In this document: in pieces, positions 43,395 to 53,707 of the stretch
How the letters are laid out: each line of letters begins with the position of its first letter
How positions within the stretch are numbered: the first letter of the stretch is position 1
Source: Frigidibacter mobilis
GTDB lineage: Bacteria > Pseudomonadota > Alphaproteobacteria > Rhodobacterales > Rhodobacteraceae
Reading direction: 5' to 3'
Length of the DNA stretch: 64,000 nt
NCBI RefSeq assembly: GCF_001620265.1
Contig: NZ_CP012661.1
Span: forward strand, 2,728,001 to 2,792,000
Position numbers and translations under genes: made by a program
Notes under the pieces: generated by a model
What the model was told of the DNA's origin: nothing
Seen by the model: the letters and a program-made list of their open reading frames with translations, nothing else
Databases searched by the model: none

Positions 43395-44792
43395 TCAGAA
43401 ATGCAGCGCGCGCCCGTAAGCGTCCAGCACCGATTCGTGCATCATCTCGCTCAGCGTCGGATGCGGGAACACCGTCTCCATCAGCTCGGCCTCGGTGGTT
43501 TCCAGCGTGCGGCCGATCACATAGCCCTGAATCAGTTCGGTCACTTCCGCCCCGACCATATGCGCCCCCAGCAGCTCGCCGGTCTTGGCATCGAAGATGG
43601 TCTTGACCAGCCCTTCCGCCTCGCCCAGGGCAATCGCCTTGCCGTTGCCGATGAAGGGGAAGCGCCCGACGCGGATGTCCAGCCCCGCCTCCTTCGCCTT
43701 CGCCTCGGTCATGCCGACGCTGGCGATCTGCGGCTGGCAATAGGTGCAGCCGGCGATGGAGCCGGGCTTGATAGCATGCGGATGGCCGCCACCGATCAGT
43801 TCGGCCACCATCACACCTTCATGGCTGGCCTTGTGCGCCAGCCAGGGCGCACCGGCGATATCGCCGATGGCATAGAGCCCCTCCACCCCGGTGCGGCAAA
43901 ACTCGTCCGTCACCACATGGGTGCGGTCGATCTTGACGCCAAGCGCCTCCAGCCCCAGCCCCTCGACATTGCCGACGATCCCCACGGCAGAGATCACCGT
44001 GTCGAACTCGGCGGTCTCGATCTTGCCGGCGCTTTCCAGATGCGCGACGACGCCCTTGCCCGGGGTGCGATCCAACTTCTTCACATTGGTCTTTTCCAGG
44101 ATCTTCATGCCCTGCTTCACGAACTGCTTCTTCGCAAAGGCGGCAATCTCGGCATCCTCGACGGGCAGCACCCGGTCCATCACCTCGACCACCGTCGTAT
44201 CGGCGCCAAGGGTGTTGAAGAAGCTGGCGAACTCGATGCCGATGGCACCAGATCCGATCACCAGCAGCCTTTTCGGCATCCGCTTGGCGACCAGCGCATC
44301 GCGGTAGCCCCAGACCAGATCGCCATCCGGCTCCAGCCCCGGCAGTTCGCGCCCGCGCGCGCCGGTGGCCAGAACGATGGATTTCGCCGCCAGATCCTCG
44401 GTGCCCTTGTCGGTCTTGACGCTGACCTTCCCCTTGGCCGGGATCGTCGCCGTGCCCATGAACACGGTGATCTTGTTCTTCTTCATCAGGTGGGCGATGC
44501 CCGAGGACAGCTGTTTCGCCACCCCGCGCGAGCGCTTCACCACCTCGGCGAGATCAAAGGAAATCCCCTCGGCCTTCAGCCCGAATTCCTTGGCGCGGTG
44601 CATCAGGTGGAACACCTCGGCCGAGCGCAGCAGCGCCTTGGTCGGGATGCAGCCCCAGTTGAGGCAGATGCCGCCAAGGTTCTCGCGTTCCACGATGGCG
44701 ACCTTCAGCCCCAGCTGCGCGCCGCGGATCGCCGCGACATAGCCGCCCGGGCCGGCGCCGATCACGATCATGTCGAATGTCTGGGCCGCCAT
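43395..44792 (-). CDS. lpdA: dihydrolipoyl dehydrogenase (E3)
   Basis: A 465-residue flavoprotein that reoxidises dihydrolipoamide in 2-oxoacid dehydrogenase complexes. The FAD motif is VIGAGPGGYVAAI, and the redox disulfide is Cys43/Cys48 in GGICLNWGCIPTK, the variant typical of the pyruvate-complex E3 in alphaproteobacteria. The NAD motif is LVIGSGAIGIEFA, and the C-terminal base pair is His444/Glu449 in HPTLSEMMHE. No E1 or E2 genes are next to it. The ATG follows GAGGAAGAG. Confidence 0.95.
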   Translation of the reverse strand: MAAQTFDMIVIGAGPGGYVAAIRGAQLGLKVAIVERENLGGICLNWGCIPTKALLRSAEVFHLMHRAKEFGLKAEGISFDLAEVVKRSRGVAKQLSSGIAHLMKKNKITVFMGTATIPAKGKVSVKTDKGTEDLAAKSIVLATGARGRELPGLEPDGDLVWGYRDALVAKRMPKRLLVIGSGAIGIEFASFFNTLGADTTVVEVMDRVLPVEDAEIAAFAKKQFVKQGMKILEKTNVKKLDRTPGKGVVAHLESAGKIETAEFDTVISAVGIVGNVEGLGLEALGVKIDRTHVVTDEFCRTGVEGLYAIGDIAGAPWLAHKASHEGVMVAELIGGGHPHAIKPGSIAGCTYCQPQIASVGMTEAKAKEAGLDIRVGRFPFIGNGKAIALGEAEGLVKTIFDAKTGELLGAHMVGAEVTELIQGYVIGRTLETTEAELMETVFPHPTLSEMMHESVLDAYGRALHF

Positions 44793-44867
44793 CTCTTCCT
44801 CCTGCTGCGAAGATAGTTTGGCCTTAAACTATTTCCCGGCGCGGTTCAACGCCGCTGCACGCCCGGC

Positions 44868-45452
44868 CTATGCGCCATCTGCGGCGGCCTGCACCTCGCG
44901 CAGCGCGGCGCCATAGCCGCCCTCGGCCAGAAACGCCGCCTCGGCTTCGGTCGTGTCCCGTCCCAAGGCCGCGTTGCGATAGGGAAAGCGGCCAAAGCGC
45001 CGGATCACGAGGGCATGGGCGCGGGCGTGCTGCAGGGTGCCGGTGCCGGTCTCGGGCATCCGGTCCGCCACAAGCTGCTGGCAGCGGGCCTGGTCGGCAG
45101 GCTCTTCGGAATGCATGAAGGGCAGGTAGAAGAACTGCCGCAGCGGTTCGGCAATCGCGCTGTCCCAGCCGGCCGCGGTGGCGGTGCGGGCCGCAGCCAG
45201 CGCCTGCGCATCGCTGGCAAAGCTGCGCGCATCGCCGCGGAACATGTTGCGCGGGAACTGGTCGGTCAGCAGGATATAGGCAAGGCTGCCCTCGGGCCCG
45301 TCGATCCAGCCTTCGCGCCCCCCGGCCAGCGCCGCCTCCCAGTCGGGCAGGAAGGCGCTGCGGATCTGCGCGTCCTGCTCGGGCTCCACCTCATACCAGC
45401 CTGCGGGCCCGATCGCGGCCCAATAGGCCAGAACGTCCTTGATGCTTGCCAT
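44868..45452 (-). CDS. DUF924 family protein
   Basis: A 194-residue helical protein of DUF924 (TPR-like fold). Family blocks include VLAYWAAIGPAGWY, LAYILLTDQFPRNMFRGDARSFASD and FFYLPFMHSEEPADQ, followed by RFPYRNAALGRDTT. Members are widespread; their role is unknown. It is upstream of lpdA on the same strand with a 75-base gap that includes a GGAGGAAGAG site for lpdA. Confidence 0.85.
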   Translation of the reverse strand: MASIKDVLAYWAAIGPAGWYEVEPEQDAQIRSAFLPDWEAALAGGREGWIDGPEGSLAYILLTDQFPRNMFRGDARSFASDAQALAAARTATAAGWDSAIAEPLRQFFYLPFMHSEEPADQARCQQLVADRMPETGTGTLQHARAHALVIRRFGRFPYRNAALGRDTTEAEAAFLAEGGYGAALREVQAAADGA

Positions 45453-45542
45453 TGCCGCCTCCGTCCTGTTGCGCAGGGGCAGCCTGACAGAGCGGGGACG
45501 GGATGGCCAGCCCCGGCCCGGGCAGAACCGCAGGGCAGGCGG

Positions 45543-46892
45543 TCAGCCGCGCTCGGGCTCGCCGGTCGGGCGTGCGGGATCGAAGCCGGGGGCAGAGGTC
45601 AGGTCGGGCTCCGGCGCGCCGGCCTCCTCGGCCTCGCCGCTCGGGTCGGGGTTCTGTGGCCCGCCCTCCTGCGCGGCGCCAAGCGCGGCTTCGACGGCCA
45701 GCGACGAGGCGGTGGGCGACAGCGCGGCAAAGGCCCCGGTCTGGTCCGAGGCCAGCGGCGCGCGCCGGGTCATCCGGTAGCCGGCATAGGCCGCCAGCAG
45801 CAGCATCAGTGCCGCGATATACAGGAAAAAGCCCGACGGTCCCATCTGCGCCATGATCCAGCCCGTCAGCAGCGGGCCGCCGATGGCACCAAGCCCGTTG
45901 ATGAACAGCAGGCCCGCCGAGGCCGCGGCCATGTCGGAATTGTCCAGAAAGTCGTTCGTATAGGCCACCAACAGCGAATAGAGCGGGTTGGAAATCCCGC
46001 CCGCCACCATCGCCACGACCAGCAGCACGCCGAAAGGCACATCGAACAGCACCGGCACGATCATCGCCACCGCAGCCACCAGCGCCATCGCCATAATCAA
46101 CTGGCGCCGGTCCATCCGGTCCGAGGCCCAGCCGATGGGATATTGCAGGACAAGCCCGCCCAGATAGATCGCCGCGATGAACAGCGAGATCTGCGGGACC
46201 GTCATCCCCGCCTGGGTGCCGAAGACCGAGGCCATGCCCCAGAGCGCGGCGAAGATGCCCCCCACAAGGAACATGCCGACGCAGCCAAGGGGCGAGGCAT
46301 CGTAGAGCCTGCGGAAGCTGAGCGGCTTGGTCGATTCAAAGGCCGGCGCCTGCCCCGCGCTGAGCAGGATCGGGGTGAAGGCCAGCGACACCAGCACCGA
46401 GGGGATCACGAACAGGATGAACCCTGACGGGTCGCCAAAGGCCATCAGCCCCTGCGCCGCGATGATGCCGATCATCTGCACGATCATGTACGCCGACAGC
46501 GCCTGCCCGCGGTTTTCATTGGTCGAGGCGTTGTTCAGCCAGCTTTCCGCCGTGATGTAGACGCCCGAGAAACTGAATCCGATCACCACCCGCATCAGCG
46601 TCCAGGCGATCCAGTCGGGGGCAACGGCATACATCACCAGCACCGCCGAGATCAGCGAGCCGAGCGCCGCGAACACCCGCACATGGCCGACGCGGCGGAT
46701 CAGTTCGGGGGTCATCCGGCTGCCGAACAGGAAACCGGCGAAATAGGCCGACATGACGACCGACATCTGCAGGGTCGAGAATCCCTCGATCCCACCGCGG
46801 ATGCCCAGCAAGGTGCCCTGCATGCCGTTGCCCAGCATGAACAGCATCACGCCAAGCAGCAGCGCCCATGAATTTCGCAGAACCTCGATCAT
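45543..46892 (-). CDS. MFS transporter
   Basis: A 449-residue major-facilitator permease with twelve hydrophobic segments (MIEVLRNSWALLLGVMLFML to FFLYIAALMLLLAAYAGYRM) and a long acidic, Pro-rich C-terminal tail (about 60 residues). The loop between helices 8 and 9 is PIGWASDRMDRRQL, and the motif AYTNDFLDNSDMAAASAGLL recalls the broken paralogue at 33204-34429. The class resembles the YcaD-type group, substrate unknown. Confidence 0.85.
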   Translation of the reverse strand: MIEVLRNSWALLLGVMLFMLGNGMQGTLLGIRGGIEGFSTLQMSVVMSAYFAGFLFGSRMTPELIRRVGHVRVFAALGSLISAVLVMYAVAPDWIAWTLMRVVIGFSFSGVYITAESWLNNASTNENRGQALSAYMIVQMIGIIAAQGLMAFGDPSGFILFVIPSVLVSLAFTPILLSAGQAPAFESTKPLSFRRLYDASPLGCVGMFLVGGIFAALWGMASVFGTQAGMTVPQISLFIAAIYLGGLVLQYPIGWASDRMDRRQLIMAMALVAAVAMIVPVLFDVPFGVLLVVAMVAGGISNPLYSLLVAYTNDFLDNSDMAAASAGLLFINGLGAIGGPLLTGWIMAQMGPSGFFLYIAALMLLLAAYAGYRMTRRAPLASDQTGAFAALSPTASSLAVEAALGAAQEGGPQNPDPSGEAEEAGAPEPDLTSAPGFDPARPTGEPERG

Positions 46893-46964
46893 CGTCAGCC
46901 TCTGGCAAGAAGGCCCCCAGAGCTACGCGAGGGCGGGATGAAAAGCAAATGCGGGGGCGACGGG

Positions 46965-48067
46965 TCAGGTGCCGTCTACGCTATCCCGAATACCCTGCGG
47001 CGCTTCGGGGATCAGCAGCGAGGCATCTCCATACGAGAAAAAGCGGTATCCGCTGTTTGTGGCATGTTCGTAAATGCGGCGGATGCGCTCTTGCCCCATC
47101 AGCGCCGAGACCAGCATCAGCAAGGTCGATTTCGGCAGATGGAAGTTGGTCATCAGCGCGTCTGTCACCCGGAAGCGGTAGCCCGGATAGATGAAGATAT
47201 CGGTGCTTCCCTGCCAGGGGTGCAGCACGCCCTTTGCATCCGCCGCGCTTTCGATCAGCCGCAGCGCGGTGGTGCCGACCGGGATGATCCGCCCGCCCGC
47301 GGCGCGGGTCGCGTTGATCGCGGCGGCAGCCTCGGGCGTGACCTCGCCCCATTCCGCGTGCATCTTGTGCGTTGCCACATCGTCGACCTTCACCGGCAGG
47401 AAGGTGCCGGCGCCGACATGCAGGGTGACTTCGGTGAACTCGACCCCGCGCGCGCGCAGCGCCTCCAGCAGCGGCGCATCGAAATGCAGGCTGGCGGTCG
47501 GGGCGGCGACGGCGCCGGAATGGCGGGCGAAGACCGGCTGGTAATCATCGTCGTCCTGCGCATCGGGCGCGCGCAGGGCGGCGATGTAGGGTGGCAGCGG
47601 CATCTGCCCCGCCTCGGCCAGTGCCGCGTCAAAGGCGGGGCCAGCGCTGTCAAAGGCCAGCGTCAGGCGGCCATCGGCGATGCCCGTCACCTCGGCGCTC
47701 AGCGCGTCCGAGAAGCGGATCACCTCGCCCGGCTTCAGCTTGCGCAGCGGCCTGGCCAGCGCCGACCATGCGCCGCCGGGCAGCGGCTCCAGCAACGTGA
47801 CCTCGATCTTCGCTACCCCTCGCCCTGCGCACCGGCCGCTTGCGACACCGCGCGCGTGCGGGTGCCGCTCAGCCGGGCCGGGATCACGCGCGTGTTGTTC
47901 AGCACCAGCCGGTCGCCGGGGCGCAGGATATCGGGCAGATCGGCCACGCTGCGGTCGGCAATGCCGTTCCCCGTCGCCAGCAACAGCCGCGCCGAAGACC
48001 GAGGCCGCGCGGGCCGCGTAGCGATCAGCGCCTCGGGCAGGTAGAAATCGAAATCCGAAAGTTTCAC
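46965..48067 (-). CDS. queA: S-adenosylmethionine:tRNA ribosyltransferase-isomerase, frame broken once
   Basis: QueA transfers ribose from SAM to 7-aminomethyl-7-deazaguanine in tRNA, the step giving epoxyqueuosine. The first 84 codons read [20 protein letters not shown] and [21 protein letters not shown]. The C run on the plus strand at 47816-47819 appears one base short. Restoring it joins [16 protein letters not shown] and leads into [35 protein letters not shown] and [17 protein letters not shown]. Full length would be about 367 residues, normal for QueA. An assembly error is likelier than loss. The gene lies 10 bases after the YhdP-like gene. Confidence 0.85.
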
Positions 48068-48077
48068 GGCTGCATCC

Positions 48078-51000
48078 TTACTGCGTGACCTCGGGCGGAT
48101 CTCTGCGGAAAATCTCGCGGAAGAACCCCGGCGTCAGGATGGACAACGGGTTCACCGAGACCGTCGGCGCCTTTGCGGTGCCCGAAATGGTGTAATTGAA
48201 CCCGAACAGCCCCTCGCCCCGGCGCGAGACGATCTGGCCGAGAGCATTGACCAGATAGATCGGCGAGACCACCCCCCGCAGCTCCATCCGCCCCGATTTC
48301 AGCCCGTAGGCTCCCGCCATCGACACGCCAAGCGAGGCGCCCATCGCCGCGCTTTCCACGATCTGCACCCGGTCGGGCGACAGGGTGAAGCGGGCATCCA
48401 CCGTGTTGAACAGCAGCCCCTCGCCGCCCAGTTGCTCCAGCAGGCCGATGACACTGATGGCGCTCAGGAGTTCGGCCAGCACCGGCGCATCCTGAACCCG
48501 CAGCTCACGCACGGCCAGCGCGCCATCATAGCTGCCCTTGCCGGCGCCGCGCGGGGTCAGCACCAGATCCATCACCCCACCCCGCGCGCGAGAAGATGCC
48601 GGTCGCGCGAAACACCGCGCCGGCATCTTGCGATTGCATGCGCACGCCGGTGCGGCCCGTGCCGCGGGTCGGGGCGACGGTGCCCGAGACCTCGGCCTCG
48701 CCATTGACCAGCCCGGTGAAGCGGCCCGAAAAGCCGCCCCGGCTGGAAAAATCGCCGCGCAGGCGGGTCAACGCGATGGTTTCCGACACTGTCAGCCGGT
48801 CCAGCGTAACCTGGATCGGCGGGCTGTCACCGCCGCCGCCGCCGCTGCTGCCGAACTCGGCCCGGCGCAGGTCGGCGCTGCCGCCGGTGACCACGACAGC
48901 CGGCACGCGGCCCCTCCCGCGGCTGCGCAGCTCCATCTTGCCATCGAACCAGTCACCGAATTGTGCCCGCGTCAGCTTGACCGCCTCCAGCGCGCCATCC
49001 GCCTCCAGCGCCACGGAACCGCTGGCCGACAGCCCCGGCGCCTCGAGCCGCAGCGCGTCGATCACCGGGGGTGTGCCAAGCCGGCCCGACACGTCGAGGG
49101 TTCCGGTCTGCGCCGCAGGCTTGCCCCAGCCGATTTCCGGGATCGACAGCACCACGCGGTTCAGGTCCGACTGCAACCGGAAGGCCGGTGGAGCATCGGG
49201 TGCAAGATCAATGGTGATATTGGCGATGCCCTCGCCCTGCACCATGCCGGGCGGCAGGCCGATCTTGAACGCCGTGAGGAACCGCGGCGACAGCTCCACT
49301 GTTCCATCCAGGCGCGAGCGCCCCCGCTGCGCCGGCCCGAACTCCTGCCGCCAGGCCATGCGGAACGGCACGCCTGACAGCGTTCCCGGCCCCGACAGCG
49401 TCATCCCCTGCCGGTCTGCCCGCAGATCGAGCGCGTCCGAAAGCACCTCGCGCCCCGGCACCACCTTGTCCGACCGCACCCCGGACAGTTCGGCGACAAC
49501 GCTGTAATCCACATCCTCGGGCCGCAATTTCGGTGCAAGGGTCAGCTTCAGCCGCGCCTCTGCCCGGGCCTGGCCTTCGGCAATGTCAATGCCGCGCCCG
49601 GCCTTCTGCATGATATGGAACGGCGGCTCGTCCAGCAGCGACAGCGCCGCGCTGATGGTGGAGGAGGTGCGCAGCACAATCTCGACCGGGGCCGGCTTCT
49701 GCTCGATATCGGGCACCGTCATCACCGATCCGGCCATGTCCACCGGTTCGCCATTGGGCGCCACGACATGGCCGCGGCCCACGACAAGCGTGTGGGTATT
49801 GCCCTCGATGGTGGCATAGCCGCTGCCGTCCTGCACCGGCGGCAGGGTTTTCAGCACCCGCACCTCGGCACCGCGGAACTCGTAGGCCAGCGACATCCTA
49901 GGCTCGGTCCGCGGCGCCAGACGCACAGCGGCGCGCACGTCGAACAGCTCGCCCGTGGTCACGTTCTCGGAGATCCACTCGCGGGTGCGCGGCACCAGCG
50001 CCAGCGGCCAGAGCGCGATCAGCCGGTCATGCGCGACTGCGTCCAGCGCCACATCCAGTGCCAGGTCCCATCCATCGGCATCAGCACTGGCCGTGCCCCC
50101 GGCAGAGATGCGGCGGCCGGTCTCGTCCACCAGCACGAATTGCCCGACAGACAGGCGGAACGGGTCCAGCGTCAGCTTCAGGTCCATCGCGCCGCTTTGA
50201 AACGTGACGGGGGTTTCGAACAGCCCCAAGGGATCGGCGCGCAGGTCCGACAGCGCGACCTGCGCCACCAGCCCTGTCGGAAACCCAGTCTCCATCCCCT
50301 GCAGCCAAGCACGGGCGGTGCCGCGCGCGCGCAAGGCGGCACTTTCCACCGTCACCTCGCGGAACTCGATCACCGCCTCATCCGGGTTATAGCCGAAATA
50401 CAGCTTTGCCCCCTCGAAGGCCACCGGCCGGATGCCTTCGACCGGGCGCAGCGCGCCGGCGCCGATCTCCAGCGTGCCATCCATCGCGCCGACCCGCCCC
50501 CGGGCATCGACGGATGACCGGAACGCACCGGAGATCGGCGCATCGAGCACCGCCAGCCAGGCCAGCGCGGGGCCTGCGCCGCCAGGTCGGTGGCGCGCAC
50601 CCGGTTGACGGTGGCACCAAGGCGCGCCTCGGGCCCGGTCTTGGAACTGGTCAGCGACAACTGGGCCGAGGCAGGCTCCCCGCCCCCGCCCACGACTTCG
50701 CCCGCCACCTCGAAAGACAGCGAAATCGACAGCTCTGCCGCATCCTGCGTCAGGCTCAGGCGACCGTTCGACACGATCCAGCGCTGGTCCGCGCGCTGAT
50801 CGTCCAGCACGATCCTCAGGTCATCGGCCTCGATCCGCGCGATCCCGGCCAGAACCGGCAGCGCGAACACCGCCTCCAGCGCCTCCAGACCCTCGGGCAG
50901 CGAGCCGATATGACCCACGCCCGCCGCCGCCCCCTGCATGAAAGCCAGGTCCAGCGCCCCGTCGGGCGTGCGCCGCAACATCACCTGCGCGCCGGAAATC

Positions 51001-51419
51001 CGCAGGCTGCGCGGCTCCATCCGACCGCGCAGCAGCGGTTTCGGCCAGAAGCTGGCGCGCAGTTCGGGCAGCACCGCGATCGGCACCCCACCCGACCGGA
51101 TCTCGACTCCGCGCAGCCGCACCCGCGGCACGAAGCTCTCGTCCACCAGCAGTTCGACCGCGCCCAGTTTCATGGCTGCGCCGGGGGACGAGATCGCAAG
51201 GTTGATCCGCGCCTCGATCCGCTCCACCGCCCAGCCCGGCAGCAGAATCGGCCGCCCGGTCAGCGCCATCGCCCCAAAGCCGGAGGCGGCCAGGATCAGC
51301 GCAAGGCTCAGCAGCAGCCACAACCCGAGGCGCCCCCGGCGGCGGCGCGGCGCAACCGGCAGCGCTGCCGCTTTCCGGCCGCCCCCCTCTTGCTGCACCT
51401 CTTCCTTGCCCGCTGTCAT
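48078..51419 (-). CDS. YhdP-like AsmA/DUF3971 superfamily protein, frame broken twice
   Basis: A very long protein (about 1113 residues) anchored by one N-terminal helix ([20 protein letters not shown]) and continuing as a repetitive beta-rich periplasmic domain, the AsmA/YhdP plan. YhdP-type proteins bridge inner and outer membranes and are implicated in phospholipid transport. The frame shifts at 50569-50572 (one base short) into [12 protein letters not shown], and at 48575-48583 (one base too many) into [12 protein letters not shown]. The ending is [20 protein letters not shown] and [20 protein letters not shown], a typical AsmA C-terminus. Start ATG 51419 has AGGAG five bases upstream. 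Divergent from the peroxiredoxin gene. Confidence 0.8.
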
Positions 51420-51559
51420 TCCGCTCCTGCCCAGCTCGCCCGGCGCCACGCCACGGCTTCCAACGCGCAAATACCACGCCCCGGCCAGCTTGCCCTTTAT
51501 CTTTGCCCCGGCTGCATTAAAACCCGAAGTCGCACAGACAGGCAAAGGATCACGGCGAG

Positions 51560-52036
51560 ATGATGGATACCCTTTCCCTCGACCCGGGCAGCGCGGCACC
51601 CGATTTCACCCTGCCACGCGATGGCGGAGACACCCTCACCCTCTCGGGCCTGCGCCCGCAAAAGGTGGTGCTCTACTTCTACCCCAGGGACGATACGCCC
51701 GGCTGCACCACCGAGGCGTTGGATTTCTCGCGCCTGCAACAGGAGTTCGCCGCCGCCGGCACCGTGGTGATCGGCCTGTCCAAGGACAGCGTCAAGGCGC
51801 ATGACAAGTTCTGCGCCAAGCACGGGCTGGGGGTGATCCTGGTATCGGACGAAGGCGCCGACACCTGCGAGCGCTACGGGGTCTGGGTCGAGAAGACCAT
51901 GTACGGCAAGACTTCGATGGGCATCGAGCGCACGACCGTGCTGATCGACGGTGCAGGCAAGGTGGCACGGGTCTGGCGCAAGGTGAAGGTGCCGGGCCAT
52001 GCCGCCGAGGTTCTGGACGCGGCCCGCGCCTTGTGA
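51560..52036 (+). CDS. bcp: peroxiredoxin (Bcp/PrxQ type)
   Basis: A 158-residue thiol peroxidase. The peroxidatic Cys49 is in YPRDDTPGCTTEALDF. In typical Bcp proteins a resolving cysteine sits five residues later (GCTTEACDF), but here it is leucine, so this is probably a 1-Cys or atypical enzyme. Two more cysteines (KFCAKHG, DTCERYG) might serve instead. The active-site lysine region and GIERTTVLIDGAGKVA are conserved. It removes organic hydroperoxides. A second Met (51563) is equally possible as start. Confidence 0.88.
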   Translation: MMDTLSLDPGSAAPDFTLPRDGGDTLTLSGLRPQKVVLYFYPRDDTPGCTTEALDFSRLQQEFAAAGTVVIGLSKDSVKAHDKFCAKHGLGVILVSDEGADTCERYGVWVEKTMYGKTSMGIERTTVLIDGAGKVARVWRKVKVPGHAAEVLDAARAL

Positions 52037-52387
52037 TTGCGCCGGGGCTGATCCGGATCTCGCTCGAGGAGCGGGTCCCCGGCCGCTGACCAAAGCGGCA
52101 GGCCAGCCGGGACCGGACACCTGCCCTTCCCTTTGCCTTGGAGAAATATCCTCGGGGGGTCCGGGGGGCAGGCGGCCCCCCGGCTTCGCCCAGCGAAAGG
52201 CACAACGATCCCCACTCGCGCCGCGGCAACAGCACCCTGCCCGTTCGGGCAGCCATTTCGGCGACATTCCGCCCAAACCCGGCAGGAAGCTGCGACAATC
52301 CCGCCACGCCCGCGCAAAATGATTGCCCTGCCGCGCCCCCGGTTGCTAAGCCCCTCCTCGGATGAGGGCAATGAAGGACCAAGGGGC
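52037..52387. other. intergenic region upstream of the M23 peptidase gene
   Basis: This 351-bp gap has no credible gene. It carries repeat copy 3 (52131-52183), and near 52340-52387 a stretch GGTTGCTAAGCCCCTCCTCG, AAGGACC and GGGGC leading to the chosen GTG. Confidence 0.45.
52131..52183. repeat. intergenic repeat ending in a terminator hairpin, copy 3
   Basis: CTTTGCCTTGGAGAAATATC, then CTCGGGGGGT, then CCGGGGGG-7-base loop-CCCCCCGG (52161-52183), an 8-bp stem. It begins about 95 bases after the bcp stop, so it probably terminates bcp transcription. Confidence 0.65.
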
Positions 52388-53707
52388 GTGCCGAGACGGA
52401 TACTGCACCGAGTCAACACCGCGCTTGCGCGCCACCTGCCGGAACAACGCCTGTTCCTGCGCTCCGACACCGAAACAAGGTTCATCCGGCTGCGGCCGCT
52501 GACCCAGGCGCTGGTCCTCTCTTCGGGTGGGCTGGTGCTGGCCTGGACGATCATTGCCACCGCGATCCTGCTGATGGATTCGATCGGCTCGGGCACTGCC
52601 CGCGATCAGGCGGCCCGCAAGCAATTGGTCTATGAAACCCGGCTTGACACCATCGCCCACGAACGCGACGCCCGCGCCGAAGAGGCGCTGGCCGCGCAGG
52701 AGCGCTTTGCCGTCGCGCTGCAGCAGGTCTCGACCATGCAGTCGGCGCTGCTCGACTCGGAAGAGCGGCGGCGCGAGCTGGAAACCGGCATCGACGTGAT
52801 CCAGGCCACGCTGCGCCGCACGATGGGCGAGCGCGACGCCGCCCGCACCGAGGCCCGGGTGGCCAGCGCCGCGCTGGCCGGCGAGGTAGAGGCGACAGGC
52901 CTTGCCCGTACGGGTGATCTGGTCGCCACGCTCGACATCCTTTCCCACACACTTGGCGAGACCGCGGCCGAACGTGACGCCAAGATCGCCGAGGCCGAGA
53001 CCAGCCGCGCCGAAACCGAAGCCATCGCCTATGAAAAGCGGCTGATGGAAGAGCGCAATGACGAGATCTTCAACGCATTGGAAGATGCGATCACCGTCTC
53101 GATGAACCCGCTCGACAAGGTGTTCAAATCCGCGGGCCTCAACCCCGACGATCTGATCAGCCAGGTGCAGCGCGGCTATTCGGGCCAGGGCGGGCCGTGG
53201 ACTCCGGTCTCGATGTCGGCCAAGAACGACCCCACCGCCAGTATCGAGGAGGCCCGCGCCGCCCGGCTGCTCGAAGGCTTCGACCGGCTCAATATCTACC
53301 GCATCGCGGCCGAACGGGTGCCGCTGGCGATGCCGCTGAAATCGGCCTTCCGCTTCACCTCTCCTTTCGGCACCCGCTGGGGCCGGCTTCATGCCGGCAT
53401 CGACCTGGCCGGCGCCTATGGCTCGCCGATCTATGCCACCGCCGACGGCGTCGTGATCCATGCCGGCTGGATGTCGGGTTATGGGCGGCTGGTCACGATC
53501 AAGCATCAGTTCGGAATCGAGACCCGCTATGGCCATATGGCCCAAATCCGCGTGAAAGTCGGGGATAGGGTCTCGCGCGGAGACAGGATCGGTGATATGG
53601 GCAATTCCGGACGCTCCACCGGCACCCATCTTCACTACGAGGTGCGCACCGGCGGAACACCAGTCAATCCCATGACGTTCATCAAGGCGGGAAGAGATGT
53701 TTTCTAA
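52388..53707 (+). CDS. M23 family peptidoglycan endopeptidase with N-terminal anchor and coiled coil
   Basis: A membrane-anchored LytM-type metallopeptidase, about 439 residues from a GTG at 52388 (AAGGA nine bases upstream); an in-frame ATG at 52319 would add 23 residues. A transmembrane helix (ALVLSSGGLVLAWTIIATAILL) is followed by a long charged coiled coil to about residue 260. The catalytic M23 domain holds FTSPFGTRWGRLHAGIDLAG (zinc His and Asp), RYGHMAQIRV and TGTHLHYEVRTGG (HxH). It cleaves peptidoglycan cross-links. Its stop overlaps the bactofilin start by 11 bases, the same pairing as LmdC with BacA in stalked alphaproteobacteria. Confidence 0.88.
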   Translation: MPRRILHRVNTALARHLPEQRLFLRSDTETRFIRLRPLTQALVLSSGGLVLAWTIIATAILLMDSIGSGTARDQAARKQLVYETRLDTIAHERDARAEEALAAQERFAVALQQVSTMQSALLDSEERRRELETGIDVIQATLRRTMGERDAARTEARVASAALAGEVEATGLARTGDLVATLDILSHTLGETAAERDAKIAEAETSRAETEAIAYEKRLMEERNDEIFNALEDAITVSMNPLDKVFKSAGLNPDDLISQVQRGYSGQGGPWTPVSMSAKNDPTASIEEARAARLLEGFDRLNIYRIAAERVPLAMPLKSAFRFTSPFGTRWGRLHAGIDLAGAYGSPIYATADGVVIHAGWMSGYGRLVTIKHQFGIETRYGHMAQIRVKVGDRVSRGDRIGDMGNSGRSTGTHLHYEVRTGGTPVNPMTFIKAGRDVF

